This document shows positions 1 through 8,421 of a stretch of DNA of 64,000 bases, piece after piece. The notes beneath the pieces are model-generated. The model was not told where the DNA came from. It saw nothing but the letters and a program-made list of their open reading frames with translations, and ran no database searches. Every line of letters starts with the position of its first letter. Position 1 is the first letter of the stretch. A program made the translations under genes and the position numbers. Source of the stretch: Mycolicibacterium sp. YH-1. GTDB lineage: Bacteria > Actinomycetota > Actinomycetes > Mycobacteriales > Mycobacteriaceae. Location: contig NZ_CP092915.1 in assembly GCF_022557175.1 (NCBI RefSeq), positions 1,488,001 through 1,552,000 on the forward strand. Direction: 5' to 3'.

Positions 1-2
1 TC

Positions 3-605
3 ACCCAGCGCGTCTCCACGATCTACCTGGCCAAGGGCGACGACGTGGTGATCGACGCGATGCGGGTTGACTCCTCGGACCGCCGGTTGTACGTCGCCAC
101 GTCGGACTCGCGCGGCAGCCGCCTCATCGTCGTCGATCTCGAGAGCGGCGTCGTTCGGCGCACGCTCGAGGTCGGAGCGTCGATCCGCGGCCTCGAGATC
201 GGCCTGGACAGCACCGCCTACGTGCTGACCTCTGACCTTCAGGACCGCGGTGTCCTGCATGTGGTCGACTTGGTCGCCGGCCGCATCATGGCCAGCGTCG
301 AGGTCGCCACGGCGCCGACGCAGCTGGCCCTGTCTGCCGACGCCACCCGGGCCTACGTTGTCGACTACAACGAGGTCGTGGTGCTCGACACCGAGAAGCT
401 CGACACCGTCGGCACCATCTCGGTGGGTGCCCGCCCGTCATGCGTGGCGCTCGGGGTCGACCGCCTCTACGTCGCTGACTACGCCGGTGGCGTCACGGCT
501 TTCGCCGTCGCCGCGCCTGCGCCGATGCTTTACGCCCCGCTGATGGCCGCCAACTCGGCCGCCGCGGTGCCCACCTTCCGCGAGCTCGAGCCCGCGGGCG
601 TCTAG
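3..605 (+). CDS. Beta-propeller (YncE/YVTN-like) protein, 3' part only
   Basis: The reading frame is open from the first bases of the window, so the start lies upstream; the visible C-terminal part is 200 residues. It consists of repeated propeller-blade units in which short strands carry a DT(E/V)xLxTV-type turn (for example VVVLDTEKLDTVGTISVGARP) separated by about 40 residues. This is the pattern of seven-bladed YVTN/lactonase-like propellers. Its position just before the region that matches M. tuberculosis Rv1058 onwards makes it the likely Rv1057 counterpart. It ends with TAG and is followed by a strong hairpin. Function is unknown; Rv1057 is known as an envelope-stress-responsive gene, but nothing in this window tests that. 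Confidence 0.75.
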   Translation, partial: TQRVSTIYLAKGDDVVIDAMRVDSSDRRLYVATSDSRGSRLIVVDLESGVVRRTLEVGASIRGLEIGLDSTAYVLTSDLQDRGVLHVVDLVAGRIMASVEVATAPTQLALSADATRAYVVDYNEVVVLDTEKLDTVGTISVGARPSCVALGVDRLYVADYAGGVTAFAVAAPAPMLYAPLMAANSAAAVPTFRELEPAGV

Positions 606-641
606 CCCCTCTGTATGTCCCGCCGCCTCTGGGCGGTGGCA

Positions 642-671
642 GAACGCGCGACCATCCGTGGTCGCGCGTTC
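642..671 (+). terminator. Hairpin terminator after the propeller gene
   Basis: A perfect 13-bp inverted repeat (GAACGCGCGACCA and its complement) with the 4-base loop TCCG lies 37 bases past the stop codon. There is no long T-tract, which is common for mycobacterial terminators. Confidence 0.7.
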
Positions 672-1032
672 GTGCGTCTGGGGCGTTCTACGTCGGCAGG
701 CAGGGGAACTGGCTAACTAGCTACCGGCCGCGGTATCGGTGCCGATGGGTGGTTCCTGGCGGCTCGGCGGGTGCCAGCAACAAAAGCGCGGGTCAGAAAT
801 CGGTCCCTGGCCAATTTGCTGCCTGTTCGCCACAGCAACCTTCGAATGGCCATCCTTCACTACTCTGACGTGCTGAGTCGGTACCTCCACGTCATCTCGT
901 CAACGTAAATCGCGAGTCCAGCGGTGTGGTGTTGCGAGATCGGGAAACTTCTTTGGGTTGTGAGTTTGATCATGCGTTTGTGGTGGTAACCACCTATCAG
1001 TCGCGAAATTCGTTGCTGAAGGGAGACAGCTC
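672..1032. other. Intergenic stretch without a recognised gene
   Basis: Between the propeller gene and the secreted repeat protein no reading frame has convincing coding character. The stretch probably holds the promoter of the gene starting at 1033. A small GGTGG-TAA-CCACC inverted repeat at about 980-993 is the only notable element. Confidence 0.5.
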
Positions 1033-1464
1033 ATGGTCACGCAGAACAACTCAGTCGTACGTCGGCTCGCCACAACGGTGAGCGTCGCGGGTGGTGCCGC
1101 AGCTATCGCCGCCGGGATGGCGCTCGCGGGCGCTGGAACAGCCGCTGCTGACAACCAGCAGAACGTCACACGGGATGGCAACAAGTTCAGCCCCGGCGAC
1201 AGGGTGTCATCGCAGTCGGTGCGGTCCTCGGCCTCGGCGACCTCTGACCCCGGCACCAACTTCCTGACCCAGGTCGGGACGGCAATCCAGAACGGTCAGA
1301 TCCAATTGGGTACCGCGGGCACCAACGCCATCTCGCAGACCGGCACCGCCGTTCAGAACGCTCAGACTCAGGTCGGTACGGCCGGAACGAATGCGCTGAC
1401 GCAGGTGGGTCAGGCCGGCAACGGCCTGCTCAACGGGATCGGCAACCTGTTCAACAGGGGCTAG
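1033..1464 (+). CDS. Secreted protein with internal Gln/Thr/Asn-rich repeats
   Basis: A 143-residue protein starting at ATG behind the ribosome site GGGAG. A twin-arginine-free Sec signal peptide is visible: charged RR at 10-11, a hydrophobic Ala/Gly core, and likely cleavage after the AAA near residue 39. The mature part contains a repeated motif of the form QxGTAxQNxQ followed by QxGTAGTNAxxQ, occurring about twice between residues 80 and 130, and almost no proline or charged residues. I do not recognise the family. The composition suggests a secreted or envelope-attached low-complexity protein. A large inverted repeat follows the stop codon and separates it from the convergent response regulator gene. 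Confidence 0.7.
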   Translation: MVTQNNSVVRRLATTVSVAGGAAAIAAGMALAGAGTAAADNQQNVTRDGNKFSPGDRVSSQSVRSSASATSDPGTNFLTQVGTAIQNGQIQLGTAGTNAISQTGTAVQNAQTQVGTAGTNALTQVGQAGNGLLNGIGNLFNRG

Positions 1465-1478
1465 GCACGGCACCCCAG

Positions 1479-1533
1479 TGTGATTTCGGCGCGCAAACCG
1501 TCGCTCAGCGAGCGTAAGCGCGCCGAAATCGCA
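1479..1533. terminator. Long inverted repeat between convergent genes
   Basis: GATTTCGGCGCGC at 1482-1494 is the exact complement of 1518-1530, and the pairing extends three more bases with one mismatch. The loop contains a smaller CGCTC/GAGCG stem. It lies between the convergent 1033 gene and the response regulator gene, so it can end transcription from both sides. Confidence 0.6.
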
Positions 1534-1546
1534 TGTGGGGCCGACG

Positions 1547-2251
1547 TCACCGCCACTGGTAGCGGGTCTTCGGTCGACCGGCCTTGCCGTAATCGGTGTT
1601 CCTGCTGACGGTTCCGTCATCGGCGAGCCGTTCGAGGTACCGCCACGCGGTGACGCGCGAAACCCCCACTCGTTTGGCCACCTCGTCAGCGGTCAGCCCG
1701 TCGGCGTGGTCGCGCACCGCCCTCGCAATGTCGTCATTGGTCTGAGGCGCAGCACCCTTGGGCGCAACCGACTTGTCTGTCGCGACACGCAATTCGGCGA
1801 GCGCGCGGTCCACCTCGGTTTGGCTGGCCGCGTCCACACCGGCGGGTAATGCCATGCGGTAGCGCCGGTAGCGCTCGAGTCTGTCGCGGAACGCGGCAAA
1901 CGTGAACGGTTTCAACAGATAGGCCAGGGCGCCGTGGGCCACCGCCGCGCGCACCATCTCCAGATCGCGCTCGGAGGTGATCGCGATGATGTCGGGCGCC
2001 GGACGCAACCCGGCCAGCGCTGAGGCCAGGCTGATCCCGCTCGCATCGGGCAGGCCGAGGTCGAGGAGCACCAGATCGACGGGTGCCTCACCGGCGGAGG
2101 CCTGCGTCGCCGCCTGCATCGCCGCCCGCGCGGTGTGCACCACTGCCACGGCCGAAAACCCCTCCAGGCGTTCGAGATACGTGCGATGTGCCTCCGCGAT
2201 CAGTATGTCGTCCTCGACGATAAGGACGTTGATTCGCTTGGCGGGTGTCAT
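1547..2251 (-). CDS. CitB/DcuR-type response regulator
   Basis: A 234-residue response regulator. The N-terminal receiver domain has the acidic pair D14-D15, the phospho-acceptor D64 in VLLDLGLPD, a conserved T/S at 92-93 and K114 in YLLKPF. The C-terminus carries a helix-turn-helix of the CitB/DcuR/DctR class (GLTADEVAKRVGVSRVTAWRYL, about residues 185-210). It overlaps the upstream sensor kinase gene by four bases (ATGA), so the two are translationally coupled. The partner kinase is of the citrate/C4-dicarboxylate-sensing class, so the regulator probably controls uptake or use of a di- or tricarboxylate. The DctA-like carrier gene at 10469 is a candidate target. Confidence 0.88.
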   Translation of the reverse strand: MTPAKRINVLIVEDDILIAEAHRTYLERLEGFSAVAVVHTARAAMQAATQASAGEAPVDLVLLDLGLPDASGISLASALAGLRPAPDIIAITSERDLEMVRAAVAHGALAYLLKPFTFAAFRDRLERYRRYRMALPAGVDAASQTEVDRALAELRVATDKSVAPKGAAPQTNDDIARAVRDHADGLTADEVAKRVGVSRVTAWRYLERLADDGTVSRNTDYGKAGRPKTRYQWR

Positions 2252-3816
2252 CGCGCACCGCCGGGCACCGTCACGGTCACCACCGAGCCGTACGTGACAT
2301 CGGCTGTGAGGGTGCCCGCGTGGCGTTTGACCACCTGAGCGACCAGTGCCAGGCCCAGGCCGTGCTGTTCGGTGTCGCTGTCCGACTTGGTCGAGTACCC
2401 CCGCTGCATCGACCGCGCGAACGTCTCGGCGTTCATACCGGCCCCGCTGTCGGCGACGCGGATCAACAGTTCGTCATCGCCCTGGCTGATCGTGACCTCC
2501 ACCCACGGATTGTCACGGTCGCAGGCGTCCATCGCATTGTCGACGAGATTGCCCAACACGGTGACCATCTCCTGCGGGGACAGTGGGATGTGGTCGGTGT
2601 CCGACGGCAGATGGGTCTCCTCGGTGACCGTCAACTCGATGCCGCGCTCGTCGGCCTGGGCCGTCTTGCCCAGCAGCAGTGCCACCAACGCGGGTTCGCC
2701 GACGTCATCGGAGAGCCGGTCCACCAGGTGTTGAGACAGGGCGAGTTCCTCGGTCGCGAATCTGACGGCGTCGTCGGGTCGGCCCATCTCGACCATCGTG
2801 ATGACGGTGTGGAGCTTGTTGGCGGACTCGTGGGCCTGCGCCCGTAGCGAGTCCGTCAGAACCTGCAGCACGCTGAGTTCGCCTAGTGCGCCCTGCAATT
2901 CGGTGCGATCACGGATGGTGACGACCTCCGCTCCTGGCGAGTCGGCAACCTGCGACCGGTTGACGACGAGTACGCGGTCCTCGGTCACGTGCACCTCGTC
3001 ACGCACGCCGGGGTCATGAGTCCGCAGGAACTGCGGCAGATCGGAGGTGGCGACCTGCCCTGGCGGTAACCCGAGCAGCCGGCGGGCCTCGTCGTTGACC
3101 AGCACCACCTCGCCGTGGTCGAGCACGACCAATCCCTCGGACACCGAGTGCAGGATCGCGTCGTGGTGCTCGTACATCACCCGCAGCTCGTCGGGCCGCA
3201 GTCCGTGCGTCTGGCGCAGTAGCCGGCGACGTATGGCCCACACCCCGACCAGCGACAGCGCCAGCGCACCGAGGCCCACCACGGCGATCGTCGGCCACTG
3301 TCCGCGCCAACGTTGTGCCAGGGTCTGCTGTGTGATGCCTGCCGACACCAACCCCACCACGCGTCCGGAGGCGTCGTGCACGGGCGCGATGGCGCGCACC
3401 GACGGACCCAGCGTGCCGGTGTAGACCTCGGTGAACGTCTCGCCGCGCAGTGCCGGTTCGATGGTGCCGAGGTACTTGCCGCCGATCTGATCGGGATCGG
3501 TGTGAGTGAAACGGGTGCCGTCCGTCGACATGATCGTGATGAACGCGATATCGGTGTTGGCGCGCACCGCCTCCGTCATCGGCTGCAGAACCTCTGTGGC
3601 CCTTCCGGTTTCGATGGCCGAGGCAGTCGACGGTGCGTCGGCCAGCGCCGTGGCGATGCCGATCATCTGTTGGCGGGCGGCCTCGTCGCCGTCGCGCCGG
3701 GCGTCGAGCAGGGCCAGGGCACTGCCCGCCAGCACCACCACGGCGATCACCACGATCTGAAGGGCTATGGCCTGGCCGGCGAGCGAGCGGGGCCACGGGA
3801 CCGGCTGTCTGCGCAT
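2248..3816 (-). CDS. CitA/DcuS-family sensor histidine kinase
   Basis: A 522-residue membrane kinase. I place the start at 3816 because GGAGGTGCG directly precedes this ATG; a frame open further upstream lacks such a site. Order: membrane segment about 15-37, extracytoplasmic CitAP-type PAS sensor about 40-172 with the family-typical HTDPDQIGGKY stretch near 105-115, second membrane segment about 174-195, cytoplasmic PAS about 215-305, a SpoOB-like dimerisation helix with the phospho-acceptor H329 in AHESANKLH, then an ATPase domain with NLVDNAMDAC, DSGAGM and GLGLALV. Family members sense citrate, malate, fumarate or succinate. The gene overlaps the response regulator by four bases. The ligand cannot be assigned from sequence alone. 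Confidence 0.88.
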   Translation of the reverse strand: MRRQPVPWPRSLAGQAIALQIVVIAVVVLAGSALALLDARRDGDEAARQQMIGIATALADAPSTASAIETGRATEVLQPMTEAVRANTDIAFITIMSTDGTRFTHTDPDQIGGKYLGTIEPALRGETFTEVYTGTLGPSVRAIAPVHDASGRVVGLVSAGITQQTLAQRWRGQWPTIAVVGLGALALSLVGVWAIRRRLLRQTHGLRPDELRVMYEHHDAILHSVSEGLVVLDHGEVVLVNDEARRLLGLPPGQVATSDLPQFLRTHDPGVRDEVHVTEDRVLVVNRSQVADSPGAEVVTIRDRTELQGALGELSVLQVLTDSLRAQAHESANKLHTVITMVEMGRPDDAVRFATEELALSQHLVDRLSDDVGEPALVALLLGKTAQADERGIELTVTEETHLPSDTDHIPLSPQEMVTVLGNLVDNAMDACDRDNPWVEVTISQGDDELLIRVADSGAGMNAETFARSMQRGYSTKSDSDTEQHGLGLALVAQVVKRHAGTLTADVTYGSVVTVTVPGGAR

Positions 3817-3898
3817 CGCACCTCCGCTGGCGTTGTCACACCTGAACGAATGAACTCCTACCCAAGTGGAGGGTACGGGGCGGAAGGGCCTAGTTCGA

Positions 3899-4891
3899 TT
3901 ACGCGCTCGCGGCGCTTCCAGAGTCATCACGCAGCGGCCGTCCCCGGCTCTGATACAGCGCGGCATCGGCCTGGGCATACAGTTCCGCGATGTTCGCGTT
4001 GAGCGAGGTCTGCGTCGCCGTGCCGAGGCTGACCCCCGGCGTATTCAGCCGGATGCTGCCGACGAACTTCTCGACGACCTCGGGTTTTTCGCCGGCGATG
4101 CAGGCGGCGAACTCGTCGCCCCCCAATCGGGCTAAGACAGCGTGTCGAGGCACAGCTCGTCTCCAGTGGTGTGCGTACTCCGTGATGCGACGGTCCCCGG
4201 CTTGATGCCCGTATGTGTCGTTGAGGCCTTTGAGGCCATCGATATCGAGGGCGACGACAGTGACGGATACACGGGCCGCCCGGGAGCGCGCCAGCAGATC
4301 GGTTGTTCCGATCTCCCAACCCGCGCGATTGAGGAGGCCGGTCAGGGGGTCTGTGCATGCCGCGGTGAACATCGCGCGCATGAGCAGACCGAAGGACTCG
4401 GCGGCTCCGGTGATCGCGACGACGATGATAAGAAAGGTGATGACGCCAACGTGCGCTGCCGGGGCGACGGCGACGGCGATCACGCAGGCTGCGGTGAGAG
4501 AGGCGATCAACAACCAGGCATTGCGAGGTGAGTGGAACGCCCGCAGATACATCGCCAGGAACATCGGCCCGATCAGGCAGACATACTCGGCGGTCATCGA
4601 AACATGGAACGCCATCACGATGGGGGTGGCCGCCACCGCAGCCAGAGTCGCCAACACGAGCTGTTCGGGCTTGAGGGCAAGGGACACCAGTGCTGCCGCG
4701 CCGAGCACGATGGCGACGATTCCCCCGACCGGGTTGCCGTAAGTCAGGTCGGTGCGCACCGGGAACAGCGTGAAGACGACCCCGTACACATAGAGAAATG
4801 TCGTAGCGGCTAGATAGATTCGCAACAACCGCACTCGTTGGTTGCCGTAGATGTGGCTATCTGCGCCGGCGCGCGCGCTGAGGCGATACAT
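3899..4891 (-). CDS. Membrane GGDEF protein (diguanylate cyclase)
   Basis: A 330-residue protein with about six hydrophobic segments between residues 22 and 172, then a GGDEF domain from about 178. The signature GGDEF is intact at 257-261 and the substrate-side motif DxxxGLNDTYGH is present, so cyclic-di-GMP synthesis from two GTP is likely. The allosteric I-site RxxD normally found eight to five residues upstream of GGDEF reads R249-H-A-V252, so product inhibition by the usual site should be lost. No EAL domain follows. It lies 82 bases from the kinase gene on the same strand, and a small gene of unknown function lies just upstream. Confidence 0.85.
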   Translation of the reverse strand: MYRLSARAGADSHIYGNQRVRLLRIYLAATTFLYVYGVVFTLFPVRTDLTYGNPVGGIVAIVLGAAALVSLALKPEQLVLATLAAVAATPIVMAFHVSMTAEYVCLIGPMFLAMYLRAFHSPRNAWLLIASLTAACVIAVAVAPAAHVGVITFLIIVVAITGAAESFGLLMRAMFTAACTDPLTGLLNRAGWEIGTTDLLARSRAARVSVTVVALDIDGLKGLNDTYGHQAGDRRITEYAHHWRRAVPRHAVLARLGGDEFAACIAGEKPEVVEKFVGSIRLNTPGVSLGTATQTSLNANIAELYAQADAALYQSRGRPLRDDSGSAASA

Positions 4892-4906
4892 GACGCTGCC
4901 TGCCGT

Positions 4907-5347
4907 CTACGGACCGACGTAGAGGTAGCGGCCGGGCGCCTTCGCCACTGTGCACGGCAGCGCGTTGTGGGCGACGAGAAGCTCGCGCATTCGATGCGAC
5001 ACCGACTTCCTATCGGAGTCGGACACCGTTGCCGCTGCGCGGATTTCGTTGACGAGATCAAGGGACCAGCCCTGCTTCACGATGGTGTCGAACTGATCGT
5101 CGGTGAACTCTGCGAACGTCTCACGTAGTCGTAACCGAGCCTGCAGAGCGTGAGTATCGGCCAGAGCGAAGCCCATCTCCGAGGCTGTCTCGTGGGTGGC
5201 CGCAGTGATCAACTCGTTCAACGCGACCACGTCAGCCGCAGCACAGTCCAGTTTCTGCTCGGGCTCTGTGGCCCTGACGCGGTGCATTACGTCAGTGAGT
5301 TGATCGACAACACCGTCGATCACCGCATCTCGCTCGCTGGCTTGCAC
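4907..5347 (-). CDS. Conserved hypothetical protein next to the GGDEF gene
   Basis: A 146-residue, mostly helical, soluble protein beginning at GTG; there is no clear ribosome site, so the start is uncertain. I recognise no domain. It has no signal peptide or membrane segment. It sits immediately upstream of the GGDEF gene on the same strand with only 15 bases between stop and start, so the two are probably co-transcribed, and it may be an accessory or signalling partner of that cyclase. That role is inferred from position only. Confidence 0.55.
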   Translation of the reverse strand: MQASERDAVIDGVVDQLTDVMHRVRATEPEQKLDCAAADVVALNELITAATHETASEMGFALADTHALQARLRLRETFAEFTDDQFDTIVKQGWSLDLVNEIRAAATVSDSDRKSVSHRMRELLVAHNALPCTVAKAPGRYLYVGP

Positions 5348-5525
5348 CAGACGATTCTATCGGCGCGGCTCGACGCGTCTGGCGTTCTCAGTACCTCGTG
5401 CCGCACCCCGCGCCTTGGGGCGTTTCAGCACAGCCCGCCGCTGCACCGTGGCCGTCGGCATGAGCGACGATCGTCATGACGTCACTCGAGCTGAGCGCCG
5501 ACGCACTCTTGGGTTCGCGTGCAAC

Positions 5526-6944
5526 TCATTCGTGTTGCCCAGAGACTACTTTCTCTGGCTCACCAGCCGGGGTGTAGTACCGGCCCTTCGTCGCTGCGGT
5601 CATGCCGATGTGAATCACCGGGCCGACGAACATCGCCACGAATGATGCGTAGGCAACGGGATACACCCCGAGGATTCCGAGTGCGCCGATGAGTACCGCG
5701 ACGCCCAACGCGGTCAGCCCGCACGGATTCCATTCCCGTACTTCACCCTCGCGATACTCAATTTGCTCGGTGCGGCCCAGCTTGAGCCAGCGCCGGCAGA
5801 TGAAGTAGTCAGCCAGGATGATCAGTACCCACGTATTGGTGAGTACGCCGGTGATGGCGAGGAACGTGCCCAGGTGGTTGATCACGTTGGTGGCGTAAAA
5901 CACCACGCCGAACAACCAGACCGCGAACATCCACCAGGGCCGGCCGGGCCGGAAGTGGGCGATGACGTCGAACCCGCTCGACAGCGTGATGGACCCGCCG
6001 TAAAGGTTCATCACGTTGATTCGAATCTGGGTGATCAGCACGAAGATGACACCCGCAAGACCCATCAGATGAACGAATACGAAGCCGGGATCCTGTGCCT
6101 TCTCTTCGCCGAACTCTCCGACCAGAGACGCGCCCAGCATCGCTCCGAGGAAGATGATGGCGAACATGGGGATTAGCTCGAGCAGCATGATCGACGACGT
6201 GCCACGGTAGCGGATGGTGCGTTTGGCGAACCGGCCATAGTCGGTGGCCATCAGACCCTGGAAGATCATCTGCCCGTTGGCGAAACTCATTGCCGTCCAC
6301 AACGCCGCCCCGCCCGACATTCCGGTGGCAGCCCAACCGCTCGGGCCCACGATGTCGTGCTTGGAGCCCAATTCGATCAGCGCCCACACCAGTAGGCCGA
6401 TGAAGATGGGGAATCCCCAAGTTTGTAGCGCGGACATCGCATACATGCCGCGCCACACGAAGCCGATGGTGACCAGGCCGATCAACGCGAAGATCGCGAT
6501 GCCGGCGAGCGAGCCGATGGGGATGTCGAAGTAGTACGCCAGGGCGTGCGAGACGATCGTGCCCTCGAACAGGAAGTAGTAGACGAAGTTGATTGCGTAG
6601 ATGAACGACGTCACCGCCGCCCCGCGGCTGCCGAAGCCAAGTCCGCGTGAAATTAGGCTCTGCGACAACCCCTCTCGGCTCGCCATGCGCATCGTCAGCG
6701 CGCCGATGAGGATGGCGCCAAAGAAGAAGTAGCTGATAGGGAGCAGCATCATTGGCCAGCCGACCAGGAACGTCTGTTGCGCCCCGAACGAGAAGAAGAA
6801 CATTGCCGTGGCGTTGCCCAGCAGCACGAGGCTGATGGCCGGTATCGGCCACCTCTTGTTGTCGGGCACGCGATCAATCGCATAGCTCTCGATCTGGTCG
6901 TCAATCGAGGCCTCTGGACCACGGAAGACGTTGCGTATTGACAT
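5526..6944 (-). CDS. NCS1-family nucleobase:cation symporter (CodB-like)
   Basis: A 472-residue integral membrane protein with about twelve hydrophobic segments. The start at 6944 is chosen for the preceding AAGGAG; the longer upstream frame overlaps the peptidase gene and lacks this signal. The N-terminal IESYAIDRVPDNKR stretch and the NATAMFFFSFGAQQ segment are typical of purine/cytosine and allantoin permeases of the NCS1 family. It would bring a nucleobase or related ureide into the cell with a cation. It is the last gene of a three-gene operon after glycerate kinase and a C69 peptidase, 61 bases from the latter. A glycerate kinase partner would fit breakdown of a purine-derived compound through glyoxylate and glycerate, but the substrate is not proven. 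Confidence 0.82.
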   Translation of the reverse strand: MSIRNVFRGPEASIDDQIESYAIDRVPDNKRWPIPAISLVLLGNATAMFFFSFGAQQTFLVGWPMMLLPISYFFFGAILIGALTMRMASREGLSQSLISRGLGFGSRGAAVTSFIYAINFVYYFLFEGTIVSHALAYYFDIPIGSLAGIAIFALIGLVTIGFVWRGMYAMSALQTWGFPIFIGLLVWALIELGSKHDIVGPSGWAATGMSGGAALWTAMSFANGQMIFQGLMATDYGRFAKRTIRYRGTSSIMLLELIPMFAIIFLGAMLGASLVGEFGEEKAQDPGFVFVHLMGLAGVIFVLITQIRINVMNLYGGSITLSSGFDVIAHFRPGRPWWMFAVWLFGVVFYATNVINHLGTFLAITGVLTNTWVLIILADYFICRRWLKLGRTEQIEYREGEVREWNPCGLTALGVAVLIGALGILGVYPVAYASFVAMFVGPVIHIGMTAATKGRYYTPAGEPEKVVSGQHE

Positions 6945-7005
6945 GACACTCCTTGCTTCAGGCGCCGATTCGGCGCGGTGAAGGTTCTGACTGATATGAA
7001 GGCGG

Positions 7006-8421
7006 CTAAGCGGAAGTTGCGGGTGTCCAACGCGGATCGATCGGCAGGCCGAGGTCGGTGTCGAAGACCTTGAGCAGATCTGCCACGGTGGCGGTGGCAG
7101 TGTCGAGGCAGTCTCTGGTGAACGCCTCGAGGTCCCGTGGATTGTTCGGCAGTGCGGGTATCGCGCTGCGCCAACGAGTTTCAAGCGGATCGAAGGCACT
7201 CCTGATAACCTGCGCGCGGCCGGTGAAGTCGTTGCTCACAGGATCCTTGGCTGCGTCCAGGAGTTGCTGCCACTGCCACCACGACGACGCGGAATCGAAC
7301 GTCGCGAGTGAACTCCGCCTCGGATCCCATGAGTTGTTGGCGGCCATCGGCAACTGCGCTCCGTCGGGGAGCCGAGGCGCGTCGACGAAGAATGGTAGGT
7401 ACACGCCGGTGCACGGGGTAACGGGGCACCACCACAGGGCGACGGGCCACTGTGGGTCGTCGTGCAGTTCAACGACGAGAGATGCGGCTGTGTTTCCCCA
7501 GGTGAAGCCCGACGGATGCTCGTGCATGCACAAGGTGAGGAAGTCTGGCCGGGACGCATCGAAAGTTGGCCCACCCAGGAAGGTCCCCTCGAGATGGTCG
7601 CGCAGAATTGCGAACGCCCCGGCCACGTCCAATCCGCCCCGTTCGCGCGCAGCCGTCAGCATTGCCTCAGCGCGCCGCCGACGGATGTGTGAGACCTGCA
7701 ACGGGGTGCCGGGATCGGTGTAGGCGTCGGCCACGTCAAAGGTTTGGCCGGCCGGAAACCACCCGGCATCGACTGCCTGGCGGCAAAGACCCTCGCTGGT
7801 CGAGTCTGCATCTGTGCGGATCGAGATCTCGTTGCTGATGGCATAGGTGCCCTGCGTCACGTGCCGTGCCGCCCACTCGGAGCCCGCCGTCTCGAGGATC
7901 CACGCCTCGGTTGGGTCTGCGATGAGATACGCATTGTCGTAGGAACCCGATCCGTGGTCCTTTGCGACAATCGCCGAACCCCACTGCCCATATTGCTCGA
8001 GCAGATCGGTCATCACACCGAGTGCTTCTCGTGCGGTGGCGCCGCGTTCCAGGCCGAGCCGGACCAATTCCATGCCGAGCAGCCCGGGTTCGGGACCGCT
8101 TCCGCTGCGATCGGCGGCTACCGCCGCCGCCCAGGAGCGCGTGAATAACGCCTCGTTGCCGATCGCGACTCTGTGCTCATTGACCCCGATCTCATATCCC
8201 CAACACCAGAACGGCGCCGACCCGACGTGTGCGTGGGCATCGGCATCATCGATGGTCACGTACGCCAGCCGCAACGGGTCACCTGCGCTACGGGCCGCGC
8301 TACGCCGCAAGGGTTGGGCCTCGCCTGCCGGGCGGTCACTGTTCTTGCCGAAGATCGTGGCCCCCGCGCGGGTCGCACCGGGCAGCGCGACGAATGTGTC
8401 ACAGCTCCATGGTCGTTGCAT
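7006..8421 (-). CDS. Peptidase C69 / secernin-like N-terminal nucleophile hydrolase
   Basis: A 471-residue protein. The start ATG at 8421 has a good ribosome site (GAAGGAG) and overlaps the upstream glycerate kinase stop as TAATG, indicating translational coupling. The N-terminus SCDTFVALP with C7, followed by TIFGKNSDRP, is the hallmark of C69/secernin proteins, in which the cysteine becomes N-terminal and acts as nucleophile. ETAGSEWAARH and HVG motifs of the fold are also present. Family members hydrolyse dipeptides or other amide bonds. The link to a nucleobase permease and glycerate kinase suggests an amide-cleaving step in catabolism of the imported compound, but this is inference. Confidence 0.8.
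   Translation of the reverse strand: MQRPWSCDTFVALPGATRAGATIFGKNSDRPAGEAQPLRRSAARSAGDPLRLAYVTIDDADAHAHVGSAPFWCWGYEIGVNEHRVAIGNEALFTRSWAAAVAADRSGSGPEPGLLGMELVRLGLERGATAREALGVMTDLLEQYGQWGSAIVAKDHGSGSYDNAYLIADPTEAWILETAGSEWAARHVTQGTYAISNEISIRTDADSTSEGLCRQAVDAGWFPAGQTFDVADAYTDPGTPLQVSHIRRRRAEAMLTAARERGGLDVAGAFAILRDHLEGTFLGGPTFDASRPDFLTLCMHEHPSGFTWGNTAASLVVELHDDPQWPVALWWCPVTPCTGVYLPFFVDAPRLPDGAQLPMAANNSWDPRRSSLATFDSASSWWQWQQLLDAAKDPVSNDFTGRAQVIRSAFDPLETRWRSAIPALPNNPRDLEAFTRDCLDTATATVADLLKVFDTDLGLPIDPRWTPATSA

Noticed and set aside
1479..1533. Large inverted repeat as a mobile element
   Set aside because: It sits between convergent genes and has the size of a terminator; no flanking duplication or second copy was found in the window.
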